Shown: positions 27,204-43,199 of the stretch, in pieces
Layout: each line of letters begins with the position of its first letter
How positions within the stretch are numbered: the first letter of the stretch is position 1
Source of the DNA: Phoebastria nigripes
Taxonomy: Eukaryota > Chordata > Aves > Procellariiformes > Diomedeidae
Length of the DNA: 64,000 nucleotides
Reading direction: 5' to 3'
Assembly: GCA_035582835.1 (NCBI GenBank)
Contig: JAYKAV010002109.1
Location: forward strand, 2,744,575 to 2,808,574
The notes under the pieces: model-generated
What the model was told of the DNA's origin: nothing
What the model saw: the letters and a program-made list of their open reading frames with translations, nothing else
The model's database searches: none
Made by a program: the position numbers and the translations under genes

Positions 27204-27281
27204 CGTGAATGCGGCCAGTTCAGCCTCTGCTTGCCCGGAAGTGTTACGTAGGCTGTTCTACTGCACACAGCTGCTGATTCG
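27204..27281. promoter_or_regulatory. Small CpG cluster with ETS- and bZIP-like motifs (tentative)
   Basis: Five CpGs fall within 78 bp of intron 8. They include CCGGAAGTG (ETS core) at 27235-27243, TTACGTA (bZIP-like) at 27244-27250 and ATTCGTCA near 27277. Composition is more GC-rich than the surroundings. A regulatory role is inferred from motifs only. Confidence 0.25.
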
Positions 27282-27777
27282 TCAGATGTGACATTCTCTT
27301 TTCTGCTATATCCTTACTTTTTGCAGAAGGAAAATTTGTAGAAGTAATATTTGATGGATTAAACCTGCAATTTGCAAGAGCGTGTACAACCCACCCAACT
27401 TCAGTTTCTTGCAGGCTCTTACTGCTGGTGAATAAGAAAAAAAGATGCTAACTTCAAGAGAGGTACACAGGATGAGATACCCTTGAGAACAATCCTCTAT
27501 ATAACAGGAAATAAAAGAACCTCTGCAGGAAAAAAAAAAAAGATATTTAGCATACAAGGATTTTGAAAGTAAAGTCTTTTGCATAAGATTTAATCTAATC
27601 TCTAAGCTTATGAGAAAACAAATTAAATGTGACATCCTACAACTTGGAACACTTAAGATGGGGAAAAAATATCTGTGCAAGAAGTAGGTCTTCCAATGCT
27701 CATGAAAGAAGAAAAACCCAAGTTGGACCATAAACTCTTGATGACTAGATTACTCCATGGTAACAGGTCTCTTGATC

Positions 27778-27809
27778 AAATAAATAAATAAATTTAAAAA
27801 AAAAAAAAA
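27778..27809. repeat. (TAAA)n and poly(A) tract
   Basis: Several AAAT units running into a 13-base A-run. A simple repeat. Confidence 0.8.
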
Positions 27810-27871
27810 TCAGATTTGTGTCAAATTTTAGATTTGCTCTCTTGAACACAACTGCTCTTTCCAGCAGAAGT

Positions 27872-27909
27872 ATTTTGTGGGGTTTTGTTTGTTCGTTGGT
27901 TGTTTTTTT
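27872..27909. repeat. T/G-rich low-complexity tract
   Basis: A plus-strand TTTTGTGGGGTTTTGTTTG-like composition ending in a T-run. One of the recurring T/G compound tracts. Confidence 0.7.
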
Positions 27910-28897
27910 AAAAATAAATAGTCTGGGATATAGCCTTCTTAAATAAAGTATTTAGAAAGAATGATAAATTTACTTTAAAGTTTACCAAGTCAACCTAACA
28001 AGTTATTTACAAGAAAATCTCGGGAGGAGTGAACATGATTAAGATTTTAGCAAACAGTTATAAGTCACAAAGAATTACAAAAATTTATCTGGGTAAGACT
28101 ACAGCCAGAAAAAGCTCCATAAAACTATTAAGGGAGAAGCATTGTCACTTGTTGAAGCAAAAAGGCATATTAATAAGTTATGTTTCAGAATAAATTTATT
28201 GTGCTTCCAGAAGCTGCAAAGTAAATCCAAACACTGTTGAAAGATGAGAACTGATATGATGAAATATGAGGCTACTGTCTTCTCAGCAAAAATTCAGAAT
28301 TTGAGGTAAAGAATTTGAGACTAGGTCTAAAATAAGTAGTTCCAGAGCCATGAAGTTTTGTCAAGACTGTGAACAGTCATAATCACAATGTAAAAAGTGC
28401 TATTTCTTAAAATAACGACATTGTTAACTCTAAATTTAGTCAGTACACTTGCATCTCGNTTTACAAAATTATCTAAAACCAAAGCAAAGTTGCTAGAAAA
28501 TTAACTTGCACTTAAGTTGCATGGTGTACCCTCGACTAAGTTTTGGGCAAATACCTGAAATGAACTAGAGGATAAACACCACATTTTAACCATATTGTAG
28601 CTGTACTAGCATGGCTGCTTAAGAAAAGTTTACTGGCATTTGAAAGAAAAGTTGCTTAATACTGGCTTATTAAATGGAAGAACTATATAAACATTTTTCA
28701 AGAATATTGTAATTAACACTACTTTTTAGTGAATCTAGGTTAAGAATCATTCTCTGGGATGCTAAACTCAAGAAACGGATGATTTACATGAAAGTAAGGT
28801 GAGGATCCATCAGGCAACATATTCAACTACTTAACCAGCAAGTGTCCTAGACATTAGGGCTAAAGGATTGTGGAAATTGTAAAAATTAGTACACAGC

Positions 28898-28938
28898 GGG
28901 GGGGGGGGGGGGAGGAGAAAAAGAAAAAGAAAAAAAAA
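28898..28938. repeat. G15 run followed by purine-rich tract
   Basis: Fifteen consecutive G bases (28898-28912) followed by an A/G-only stretch (AGGAGAAAAAGAAAAAG type). The whole segment is purine on the plus strand. Confidence 0.85.
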
Positions 28939-31900
28939 GTTCAGTGATTTCTGTACTACTGTGATGGTAGTTAACTACAAATGCAGTCTGAAGACTAATC
29001 TCTATGGAAGCTAGAAGTATGAGACCTGCCTATTTCTAAGTTCTATCGACCTTGTAAAAGAAGCACAAGGTCCGTCAGCTGCAATTATACAACAGTTCTG
29101 CCCTCAAAGAGGAGACTTGGGAGATCAGGACCAGAGGGCAGAGACACAAAAACTAGAAACCAGTCACTAAGTATTAAATGCTCATCTATAAAATCCATTT
29201 ATGTGCTCTCTGCCTCCAGAAAAGACATAAAAATTCAAGTTGTCTTAACCCTCAATGAAATTGAAAGACTATTTTACTAATTCAGTAATGTTTTGGAAGC
29301 TACCTTTCACTGTCTTCTAGTTGAATGAAAAAGGACTCTGCTAAACTACATTTGCATTACATCCCAGATTTGCTCCAATAATAAACATATGAATGCTGTA
29401 ACATATTCCTATGTCTGAGTCCTCATTCTCAGGAAGAATATATAAGTCAGAATCTCCACACCCCCACACAAGCAGAGAGTAATTTACTTGTTAAGAGATA
29501 ATACCAAATAACGTATCAGATATACTTCCTTCATATTATTATCATTGTCTTAATTATTAAAGCGAATAATTACTGAACTATCAGCTCATGATAGCATTTG
29601 TATTTTGTGCTTTTAAGTTCCAAATGTGTTTGTAAAATGAAGCAAGAATGATCAAGAATGAGAGTAGGACAATGTAAGTTATTTTCAGCCTTTTTTAATA
29701 TGGAATGTAACATTTATTTTTCCCATACCACAGGGTATATTCTAATCCCCATAATGCAATTTCTTGACTGAAAACTTTTCCATGCCTAGGGATCTGAAAC
29801 CCATATACTTTGATAACATTCATATGATTCAGAGCATCTCATGTGATATATTCTAATGGTTGAAGGCCTTCACGAGGTATATACTTCCGAAGAACACTGT
29901 ATTTCTAGTCAGTGAAATATTGAGCAGAAAAGCTCTCATATTTGTAAATAATGTTTTAAACAAAGAANAGACAAACATCTCACTGAGAAGAAAGATAAAA
30001 TCTAAAATGGGAGGGTATTTTCAAAGTTTCGTACACTTAGAATGCATTTCACAACAAAGGTTATTTCCAAATTAAAAGTCTTTTCCTGTCAAATTCTGAG
30101 AAATAATGTGGGCAAGGACACAAAAGCATTCCATAGCTTTATTAACGACAATGCTCACTGATCTGTGAATAACCTGAAAAAAATGAAGATTATTGAGTTA
30201 CTTTACCAATCTATCCATCCATCACTAGTGAACAGGTCTCAGAATGATGGATTATCTCACTTCCCTGATGTTTATCCCAAGAAAGAGTTTCTCCTTAGAG
30301 GGAAAAACAAACAACTGATCCTACAAACACTCATGCTAACTACACTTGCCCATTTTGCATTCATCTGCCAACAAAGTGAAGAGAAATATATTGTTTGTCT
30401 TTAAAAGCCAAACTACATCAAAAGTTTTATTATTTCACTGAAATGCAAGTGAAAACAATTAAGAAGAAAGCAGCATTGCAGCTACTCTTACTATTCAGTA
30501 TTTTAGTAAAAACCAAGTAATACTGACAAGTTGTCAGTAATTTCAAAATAAATTTTCAGGTCCAAAGAAACAGAATAAGCTTAAGTGATAAGAGATACAT
30601 AAATATGAAAATTATGTATTTTGAAATGTAGGACTGAACTCGTATCTCAAATACAGCCTATGTTTTTTAAACCACCTGTGATTCTTTCACACTTGCATAG
30701 AATTGCACACGTCCTAAGACTCAAATCTGTCATATCTGATCGTCACAAGGAATTAACATTGTTTGAATTTCTCATTAATATGCCAAATCATACAATTAAC
30801 ACACAGAAAAGTCATGCATATTGCTTACATGTAGAAACATGATACTCATTTATAGATTCGAATGAAAAAGATGTTACAATAAATTTTTAATATATCAATT
30901 CTAAATGCTTATTACAGTCAGGTTTCCTAAAGTCTAGTCTTGATCTCAGAACACTAAAACCTTCCTAGAGACTGTAACACAGACATAATTGGAAATGTTA
31001 AAGTACCTGAGAGTACCTCAGAAGCTTCAACATTTGTAGCATATAATAGCCTAAATGTAAGGGTAAAAACTGATTATTCATTTTTGAAATATATACAGGA
31101 ACCTTCCAAATCAATCACACAATCCGTCATATCTCAGCCTGGACTCTTAATCTTCTTGTAAATATAGGGATTGAAAGAGATGAACCATCTTAATCAGATC
31201 TTTCCTCCATCACAAAATTACTACTGTCACTGACAGAAAAAAATGACTAATTTCAGTTAGAATGTGTAACAACTACTAAAAAAAGGTTACATTGCCCACC
31301 AAATACATAAACAATGTAAAAGTTCAAAGCCTATTTATAGGAAATGCAAGTCATTAACTGACTACCCATAAAAGTCAGTGAATCACTAATTCCTATGGCA
31401 AAGTAGCCAAAGACATTCTACCACCTCAGCACCTATTACCATGACCACATCTGTCAATTCTTGCATGACTCTTAACAAAGAGAAAAAAGACACGATGTGT
31501 CACCCCCTAGAACCTTCATGAGATGACAGACAGCGTACAGTCTCCAATTCCTTCTAAAACTTCAAGTGGGAAAAAACTGCGCTACTACTTCTCAAAAAGT
31601 CTTGTTTCCATTTGGAAGTTCATACTTGCAAGAATCCAGAAAAAAGAATCTGAAACCAAACTGAAGACAAACTAGGCACAGTCTCCCTGAAAATTCAGAG
31701 TGTTCACAAAGCAAGCACTGAGAAAAATCACAGAAGTGAGGCCACAACCTACAACTGACTTCTCAGCTGTCATTCATTAAACAACACTGGTCATGGGTGA
31801 AGAGAATCACAACTGAACGCTTCCAGAAAGATTTCCTCTCAAAGAAAAATTGAAAATAAGAGGCATATTTCACTGATGTGAACTGTAGAAGTGAACTATN

Positions 31901-33348
31901 TGAAACAGTATTTGTAAAATAGCACTTCCAAACACTCCTCAAAACCATAAAAAACTCAAAAAGTTTTTGCTTCTGAAAAACTGGAAGGAAAGAAAGGAGA
32001 TTCAAGTCACAAAAGAGGAATTTTGTACAACATGCAAGAGCAAGTATTTCCTCATATTTGACAACTATTTCAGATTTTTAAGTCAAGTATCTTTTTTTTT
32101 CCCAGTTACAAAGGAAAATTTGGAAGCTGACAATTTTAACATTAACCTCCTACATCAGAAAATATTTGGGGTATTTCCTAATGTTTTCTAAAAACAGAAA
32201 AAAACATCAAAATCACACTAAATATTCTAAATGTTGTATCACTGAGACTTTACAGTTTACAATGATGCCCAATTACAGTTTTTCTTTAGTGACATTTTTT
32301 CAAGAAAATGAAAGCTGTATTACAATTTGCAACAAACATGTTAACAGCAAACTGCAAAACATATATTGATTTCCCTAGCTGCCTTACATATTGAATTTTT
32401 GGCGTCTTATGTTTACCATATCAAATGTAAAGGCTTGCTTTGATTTTCCTCAAGAATGAGATATTACTATATTTATTTTTACTAAGCATAATACTCCTAC
32501 TTCATTATAAAGGAAGAGACGTAACAGTTTCATACCAAGAAGTTTGAACCAAAGAAAGCTGTTATACAGGCCAGTAAAGTTTTGCTGCTTGTCAGCTCGG
32601 AACAGCATGAGGCTTCCAATGACCTTCCTTGTACCACGAATCCAATTTATGGAGAGAGAAGTCTCACATCTGTACCTCGACATATTGGGAGGTACATTAC
32701 AGTGATATAAAAGTTTAATTTTCTCTCCTAAACCATACCTGTTTAAACCAATAAAGAACTAACACCGCTTTTACTCACTCAAGTGTCGTCAGTAGTTATA
32801 AAACGTTGTACTGTTTATGCAGAATTCATTTAGAATGCAAGGATGTGACTTACAAATGTCTTTGACTCATTCACATAAATATGCATGCACGCCATTTATA
32901 ACAGTAGCCTTGATGAGAACACACAGTGTAACTGGCTGCAAGAAACGCTTAAGAGGTTTACATTAAAACAGAATATAGAAGGTGGTTAGAAATCACAGAA
33001 CAGGTGACACCTTACTCTGATAACCTGGTGATAAAAACTGTAGGGTATGATGTATAGGTTGTGGCGTTACCACTTTACTATACCGTCTGAACAGTATTCT
33101 TCAGATACTGCTCAGTTTTAGCATGACATAATACCCAAGGCAGACCACATATAAAAATTGTGATTAATCTCAAAAAAAATTGTGATTGCCTCCTAAATTG
33201 TTCACTTAAAAACCAAAGACATTTAGACTTTATTTTGTATTAGAATGTTTGTAATACAAACCTTTTGAAAGTATAATTACTTCCTGCTTTGACAGAGTAA
33301 TTTGCTTCAACTATTAAAATACTGTCCTTGCTCTAAGACTTACAATTT

Positions 33349-33380
33349 AAAAACAAACAAACAAACCAAAACACACCAAC
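33349..33380. repeat. A/C-rich (AAAC)n tract
   Basis: AAAAACAAACAAACAAACC-like simple repeat in intron 8. Confidence 0.75.
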
Positions 33381-35529
33381 CCTAAAATGCAGTAATCAAT
33401 GGGCATAAATAGAAAGTTCAGGCCATCTGAAGAATTCCTGTGATCACAGAATGATTTTCTGATAAGAACATTGATAAGACTTCTAGACACCACTATTGCT
33501 AACTCTTGAAATATATTGCTGTTACAGATCAGAAAATTGCATGTGCTGGCTATTAAACAAAATAAAGCCAAACAGCTTTCAAGAATGCGAGAAAAATTTT
33601 ATTGAGAAGAACCTACAGTGGAAAAAATGTAACTAAAATTCTAATTTCAATTTTAATTACTAAATTTACTTTTTTCCCAGGTATTTGAAGCCAAAGAAGG
33701 TCTAATTGCAAAACCTGTGCTACTATAATGGCTCTGATAATCTTTTATTAATTTGTTGGTCACATACAGATATCTGGTCCCACATGAAGTCCTATGAAGA
33801 CAGACAGACATTCATAAAATCCACAAATACTAGTTCTATTGCATGACTGTGTCCAGAGTACTTACCTAAAAATAATTCTTTTTCACAAATTGTCTGTCCG
33901 AGCACCTAATTACCTAAGTCCACATTTTTTAAAATCTCCATACAAACAGAGTTTAAGGTACAGATGAAAGGCTACTGACAAAAGATGAAGTTACCAAATA
34001 AGATTTCTATTCAATGTAGTACAGAACAACACCTAGCTGTCTAATGAACTAATGGAAACGTTAGGTAGTCTACGTATATACATCATATAGGACAATTCCA
34101 CATGGCCTTCATCAGTTGCTAAGGCCAAGTAAGACCTTCCACAATACGGCCAGCCGCTGGTGCCAACCAGCTACTTTATAGATACCTTCCACTAACTATG
34201 ACAATTATTCCAGAATGTTTCTATCAACGTATAATTGCATCCATCCTATATACTGCCAAATAGGCTCAAGCTGCTAAGGCTATTCCTCTAGCTATAATTT
34301 AAGTACTGTTATAGAGAATAAAACCAGAATCTATCATACAGACAAGACAGGAAAATAATGTCCAATAGCATGCTGTAAACCAGGATTTCTTAATAGTAGC
34401 ACACATGTAAAAAGCAGAACTTGTCCACCAACAAAGAACAAATCAGGTAAGACTTTGCACTGATATCTAAACAAAGATATACATATATATCGCTCAGACA
34501 ACAAAATGGCCTCACCGTGCAATACTGCTTTTTTTAAATAGAGCTAATGTTTACTTCAGACCTACAGGTTACTACATTAAAAACCCACATAGAGCAGATG
34601 GAAAGGCTGCTTGCCAGCAAAAGAAAAGATTAAAAAAAACCTTCAGCCTTTTAAAAGCCAGTTGAACTGTTGGAAACAACTGAAAATTAAAACCGCCCAC
34701 CCTCTGCACATGTATTCTTGATGGTCCCCAAAAGCATCCACCAACAACTCCTCTGCTAGAACTACGATCCCTAGCACACCTCAGGAGTCATGATAAAGAC
34801 TACATTATCATTGCCCACAGTTCAAGTAAAGGGGTTGAAATGGATGTTGTTTCATCCTGGAATCAATAGGGTTTTTTTGTTTTAATTACTTTCTAGGGCT
34901 CAAGTAGTGGAGAACATATGGCTGCTGTTCAAGATGTTAGAATGTAAAACTGCAGTCTGTATATGGCTCAGTGTAACAGGGCTTCACAATATCTTTTCTG
35001 CTGTTCAAGTCATAGGTGGAAGCTTGTGGTCTATACAGATCTACAAAATGATGCCAAGAGAATAAGGACATGATTTCACATCAGTTGCCCTGTTTGTATA
35101 AATCTGTGATGTAACACAGGTGAAAGAATTGCATAATTTTTTTAATTTAACAATAAGCTGGACNCATGGCACAATTTTGCTTCTTTCAGAAAAATCTAAT
35201 TCATTATTAAATATCTATCTATGAATGGTAGACGCACTCTCTGCATTAATAGTAACACAAATTGAAAACATGTATCTTCCTGTAACTTCAGGAAGACTAA
35301 AGCACAAGTTTTCTCAACCTACCAAAATACAGTCATCCTTTTGGACAGACATCGCTCCAAGTCTCCTCTGTCAGTTTTAAAAAAGGACAGCTACGCATGA
35401 GTTAAATCATCTCTTTCTCATTTCCTAGTACTTATTACCATAAGCAGCCACCACAACAGCCAGCTATTAGAAGTTGCATTTGTAATACAATGAAAATTGT
35501 TTCAAAGTATTAGAGCAGTGTATTTTCCA

Positions 35530-35562
35530 ACTTTTTTTTTTCTTTTTTTTTCCCTTTTTTTT
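35530..35562. repeat. Pure pyrimidine tract
   Basis: Thirty-three C/T bases dominated by T-runs. In the CHM pre-mRNA this is an A/G-only tract about 155 nt downstream of the exon 8 donor. Confidence 0.8.
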
Positions 35563-35715
35563 GAGGGGGGTTAATTTCATAGCCAATGAAAATGTAAAGC
35601 AAATAAAGCCAACATGAAATTGTTAACAGGATGATTCCTATTGAATGATATCTATTAGCATTAGGTTCCAAGGATTTCCTTTTTTGAAGATAGGTATTAG
35701 AAAAGTGAAGCTTAC

Positions 35716-35941
35716 CTGCAGAAGCACTGTGGAATCTCTCCTTGACCATACAAAGGAAACAAAAATGGTGTATTGCCATAGCGGCCAAGGCACTGAAGAA
35801 ATTTTTTTGTTGCTTGAAGACCTTCAAGAGTGCTGCAATCAGTCTCTGAAACCATTGCAATAGAGTGAAGAATGAAGTGCTGCAAGCTGGGTGTTAACTT
35901 CCGTGTTCTTAAGAACTGAGCAAATGTACTGTTCTCATAGT
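35716..35941 (-). CDS. CHM: CHM exon 8 (REP-1 residues ~310-385)
   Basis: A 226-nt exon, identical in length to recalled human exon 8. Its first two bases (AC) complete an Asp codon and its last AG begins the Arg codon finished in exon 9. It encodes [19 protein letters not shown], then [11 protein letters not shown] and the strongly conserved [20 protein letters not shown]. The last is the core of the third conserved region of REP/GDI proteins. The acceptor is ttttcctcag and the donor a strong gtaagc. Confidence 0.97.
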
Positions 35942-38437
35942 CTGAGGAAAAAGTAAATTTAGGTAAAGGGTATAACATTTGTATTTTCTCATATGCTTCA
36001 ACTTAAACAAGTACTTTTGTATTTAAATAAACAAAACCAATTGAGTTTTTCAACAAACGTATTGCTGAAAATGGATAACCCAAGTCAATGAAAGTTAAAA
36101 AATTTACTCCCAGAAAGTGAGTTTTCTGAGAAGACAGAAATATCACTCCATTAAAAGATTTCAAAATAACACAAACCCATTGTATGAGTCTCCAACAATT
36201 TAGAAAGCAACCGCTAAATATGGCTTCATCTATTCATTATATTAGACTTGATCTAAACCCATTTCTCAATTGTGTGAGAAAAGTGAGAAACTGTGGACAA
36301 CAACCCATTGAGGTGCCTTGGGACGCTGTTTCCTGTGAATTACCCAAAATATTATACCTGAATGACACCCACTCAGAAGAGTACTGCTGAATCCATACTG
36401 ATATGGTTAGAGTGTATATTTATGCGCAGAGAAGCCATTCACATAGTGTCTTAATCCGAAGACGAGAAGACACAGTATTTATTTCAAATTGATGACTTGC
36501 TAATCCATACCAAACAAGTATGGATGAGACACAAAGACGACAGGGATGAGGAAGCATATCTCCCCTTTAAATTAACACTACTCCTGACACATTTTGAAAT
36601 TCAAAGAAACACAAGTCTTAGAGGAGATGTGTAACGCAAGTGTTGCATGTCACTGATACACTTCTGAAAAACTTTAGTTATCTTATTAACTAAATGATTT
36701 TTTTTTTCCCCCAGGAAAAGATTGTATTTAAGCAATAGCATACTTCCATACTATTCAGAAATCTGTTCTTAAGCTTATTTCAGTCATGGATAAACTCATA
36801 GGTAATGCAGAAATGCTTCCATCAATGCTGAGACTAGTATTATCACGCTATATATTCTGTTCAACATTCAACCACTGTTTTATTACAAATGTCTCTTACT
36901 ACCCTTTGTACAGCCATGCAGCAAGTCATAAAATGACAGGGTTTTTTTTTGTTTTATCGTTCTAAAAAAAATTCTCAAGTTTTTCCTCACTTCAGACTTC
37001 TTACATAACTCCAAATTTTACAGAAAAAAGCTTTAAAAAAATTCTTCACTATCATGAACTCTCCCTATTAAAAGTCTGCCTTCCCACGAATGTAATGATC
37101 TCACCAAGAGCAATTTTAAATTTCTGAAGTCTTTACATTAGACTAATCTGACTCAAAATATTCCCAATTACTTCCCAGGCTATTTTAAAATGTAGGAACA
37201 AAATCTGTTTAACTACCTCTGGAATTAAAATAAATCTAACGTCATTTAGGTACATGAATCAATGAATTCGTTTAAAACTGATGTGGCGTCTCCTTTTTTT
37301 ACTTAATAAATTTTCTAAATACCACCTATATTCTCACTCCGAGCACCTTCATTTCTTCCATCAGCAGCAAACCTGAAATTACCTGTAATCTATAAACCAC
37401 TTCAGTCTAATGAGTTTTTCCCCCTTCAGGATTTTCTGGAGTTCATCACAGAATCTTTTTCTCCTAATCCTACCACATAATTTTCAATATTGACCAATTC
37501 TCTCTTGCATATGTTTAAAATAATTTTTGCTAATGTTTGTACCTAATCTAAGGGTCTTCTTCAAGTAATCAAACCAATACCAGTATCTTAACAATTGTTT
37601 TGTTTTAACACTAGATTCTTTCAAAAAAACTGCCTAGCCAAGCTACTATCAAGCTACAAAAGCACCAATATGCTTCAGCCTAAAACATACGTCAATAGTT
37701 TAACTATTCCTCTTTCCTCATTATTTCTTTTTGACAGATTTTTCTTTTTTTGCCTTAGTTTACTTTTAGACTCCAAGAACTGAGAACATCACTTAGTTCT
37801 TTGTACCCTGAGGTGCATAAACCCAAAGCAGAGAGTGGGTTTCCATCACCTTCCTTCTGTTAGCCAATTTTCCTCTTTGACCTGATGCTCATTATTCTTT
37901 GCACATTACGGCTCAAATCTGTTCAGATTTTCTCTCATCTAAATAAGCCATCAGTTGATAAAGGCACTTTGAACTTGCCCTCTGCAACTAAAAGGCATTA
38001 AATTACATTTACTTTCAAAGTTAAAAAATTCCATTTTCTCCATTTCTGATTTTGTGGCAACATATTGTGAAGATTTACATATTATCCAAAAAAAAACAGA
38101 AAAGAAAAATCAGGTACATCACACCATATTAAAAAATCCCTGGGAGGCGGGAAGAAACACCTAAAAATGATAAAAAACATTTTGCAACCTTGCTGTAATA
38201 TATAATTGTGCTGTTAAAGAAAAATGTAAATAAAATAAATGACGTGGGACCTAGAAGTGCAAGTGCTTAAGTAGAAGAATTTAACATTGAAGTAAAAAGG
38301 TCACGAAAAGGTCAAAGCATACTTGGAAAATGAATCCATAAAAATAAATTGTGTGAAAACACAGGAGAGCTATCAAAATTGTGCATAACTGAATGAACTC
38401 ATAAGAAGAGAGTGTACACTGTTCAATGAAACACTAC
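35942..38437 (-). other. CHM: CHM intron 7
   Basis: A 2.5-kb AT-rich intron. The plus-strand ORF at 36184-36390 shows no recognisable family. No repeat of note was seen. Confidence 0.9.
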
Positions 38438-38558
38438 CTTGGTATTCATCTGGGTGTTGTTCATAGTCCAAACAAAATGTCAAAAATTTCATTAGCATTC
38501 TCTTTTCCACCATAGNGAGCTGTCTGCTGTTGAAGACATCTGCTCTAGAACAAGGTAC
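38438..38558 (-). CDS. CHM: CHM exon 7 (REP-1 residues ~270-310)
   Basis: A 121-nt exon, the same length as recalled human exon 7. It starts on a codon boundary and ends with the first base of an Asp codon. It encodes [14 protein letters not shown], an NCT codon, and [19 protein letters not shown], with PDEYQ near the end. This belongs to the helical domain II of REP-1, which contacts the GGTase-II alpha subunit. The ambiguous base at 38516 falls in the NCT codon, which is Thr in human. The donor is AAG/gtagtg. Confidence 0.96.
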
Positions 38559-41238
<2,680 letters not shown>

Positions 41239-41614
41239 CTTGGAAACTAAATCAATATTAAACCTTCTGCCTTCTCTAACAATTTGGGAATACGTAATTT
41301 TCTTTGGTTCTTGGGCAGAAATTTCTGAGGGTGCAGCTTCAGTTCTTCCCAGTTCCAGAGCGGACTCATCAAAAGCCGTACTATGAGAACTTTCATTCTC
41401 AGAGGTTATTTCTGTATCATTCCCTTCCATTGTACTTGCTGGCTCAATGCCTGTAGCCTTTTCTGGTTCCCGACTCTCCGCCTCCGGTAAGGCACTCTCC
41501 GTTGGTGGGCACTCTTCTTCCGATTCCTGAGCAATCCCCTCAGCACCAGAGGCTCCAAAGACAGGCAGTTTTGGCAATGCACCAGCTTCTTCAACATCTT
41601 CAGCTGAATCCTGA
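41239..41614 (-). CDS. CHM: CHM exon 5 (REP-1 residues ~105-230)
   Basis: A 376-nt exon, the largest here. Its first T is the third base of a codon begun in exon 4, and it ends on a complete codon (AAG). It opens with QDSAEDVEEAGALPK and runs through a long acidic Glu/Ser/Pro-rich linker with little conservation. It ends with the conserved ITYSQIVREGRRFNIDLVSK. The recalled human exon is 388 nt, so this one is four codons shorter, within the variable linker. The insertion region distinguishes REP from the shorter GDI proteins. The acceptor is ttttaatcag and the donor AAG/gtagga. Confidence 0.97.
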
Positions 41615-43178
41615 CTGATTAAAAACACAAGGGGAAGAAGGGGGAAAAAAGTCTTTTAAAGAGTCTTAAAAAGTTTTGAGTCAGTGCCAGAATGGAAACC
41701 TCAAGCGTTTCTATGAAAAGCATTAGAATTTCTTTATCCTGGCCAAATCAGGTGTACCACCCGCTAAAGAATTCTGGTTCTTTGACTGCAAAGCTATAAT
41801 TCAATTTTACTGAGGAGAAAAAAAAAAAAGGAAAAAAAAATTGGGGTTCTTATTTTACACGGACTCAAAAGATGGAATGAACTTAAAATGAAAATCAAAA
41901 CTCTCATGGTGAAACACAATACACAGCTACATAAACAAAAGAAATACATTATTTTAAAGAAGAAACAGTAAAGCAATTTGATTAGGTTTTTCCTATGGAT
42001 TAAAAAACCCCTTTGAAATTGAAATACAAAAATGCATTAAAGTCATTAAGCTCAGATATTTTAAAAACCAAACTCACTGAAGAAAACAGAAGTGCTTTAT
42101 ATGACTGAGACTACTTTGCATCTATTATTATAGCAAGTCCATAAGAGAAGCATGCAATTNTGAGTTTAAGTAAAACTTTCAGATTACTTTTTCAACTCTG
42201 ACCTTGCATTCTAATTAGTTGTTCAAGTAACAGCCATACAGAACAAAGTTCCCTCATGCAGCAATGTTATTTTTATGCAAGTGTTACAAATTTGTGCATA
42301 GCAGATGAAGGCAGCCAGTCAAAAGGAGGGACATTACCACACAACATTTACTCTGTATAGTCCATTTCCTTTTCACGACACAATTCTTTAAAATTCCTCT
42401 TATAAAGCAGACCTCTACTTTTAATCTCATTTACTCTTTTTATCTTGAACTTCAATGACATCTACCTTAGAAACTAGTACTTTTGAACTTCGAATTTTAG
42501 TTTATACTACCAGCTGAGATGAATCGAATCAATGTCATTGTAAGTGAAAGGAGTTCAGCAATAATTTCACACTATCTTTTTATCTTTTTACCACAAGCCA
42601 TTAATGCACTGAATAAACAACTTAATCTTAGCTGAAAACTAATGAACTATGATTTTAAAGGTGACCTGCAAATGTACAGTATGAAATTTCAATAACTAAC
42701 AGGATGGTTAAAATTCACTGAACAGTAAGGAATTATTCAGTATACATACAAAAATGCTCCCTAACACATCTGTAGCCTTACAGGTGGAAGCAGGGGGCAG
42801 GATTTCTGTTAAAAGAGGGAACAAAAACCCTGTATCCTTTAAAAGTTGCTCCTCACTTATGAGCTCAGGGAGCTCACATGGGCTCATGAAAATAAGGGGT
42901 TGGAATAAGTCTCTCAGCTTGTGCACAGCCACCAGGAAGCACTTATTCACAAACGGGGTAAAATATTGCCCTGGGAAATACAGGAACTGCTATAAGGAAG
43001 CACTAATGAAAGAAGTCTGTTTCTGTACATTAATTATGTCTTTTTGCTTCATATTGCAAGCATTAAATAACTATAAAATATCAAAGAAAGATAAGTACTT
43101 TGTCAAATGTTTTTTAAAAAAGTAATCTCTACTAAAAAAACAAGTGAAAGTCAATTAAATTTTGAGGTTCTGTTTCGA

Positions 43179-43199
43179 TTTTTTTTTTTTTTTTTTTTT
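43179..43199. repeat. Poly(T) run, 21 bases
   Basis: Twenty-one consecutive T bases in intron 4. Confidence 0.85.

Noticed and set aside
27306..27731. 141-aa minus-strand ORF in intron 8
   Set aside because: Rich in Phe, Leu and Ser from AT-rich sequence and crossing an A-run. It shows no family resemblance and does not fit the CHM exon phases.
42754..43125. 123-aa plus-strand ORF in intron 4
   Set aside because: Slightly GC-richer than its surroundings but with no recognisable domain or splice logic, so treated as chance.
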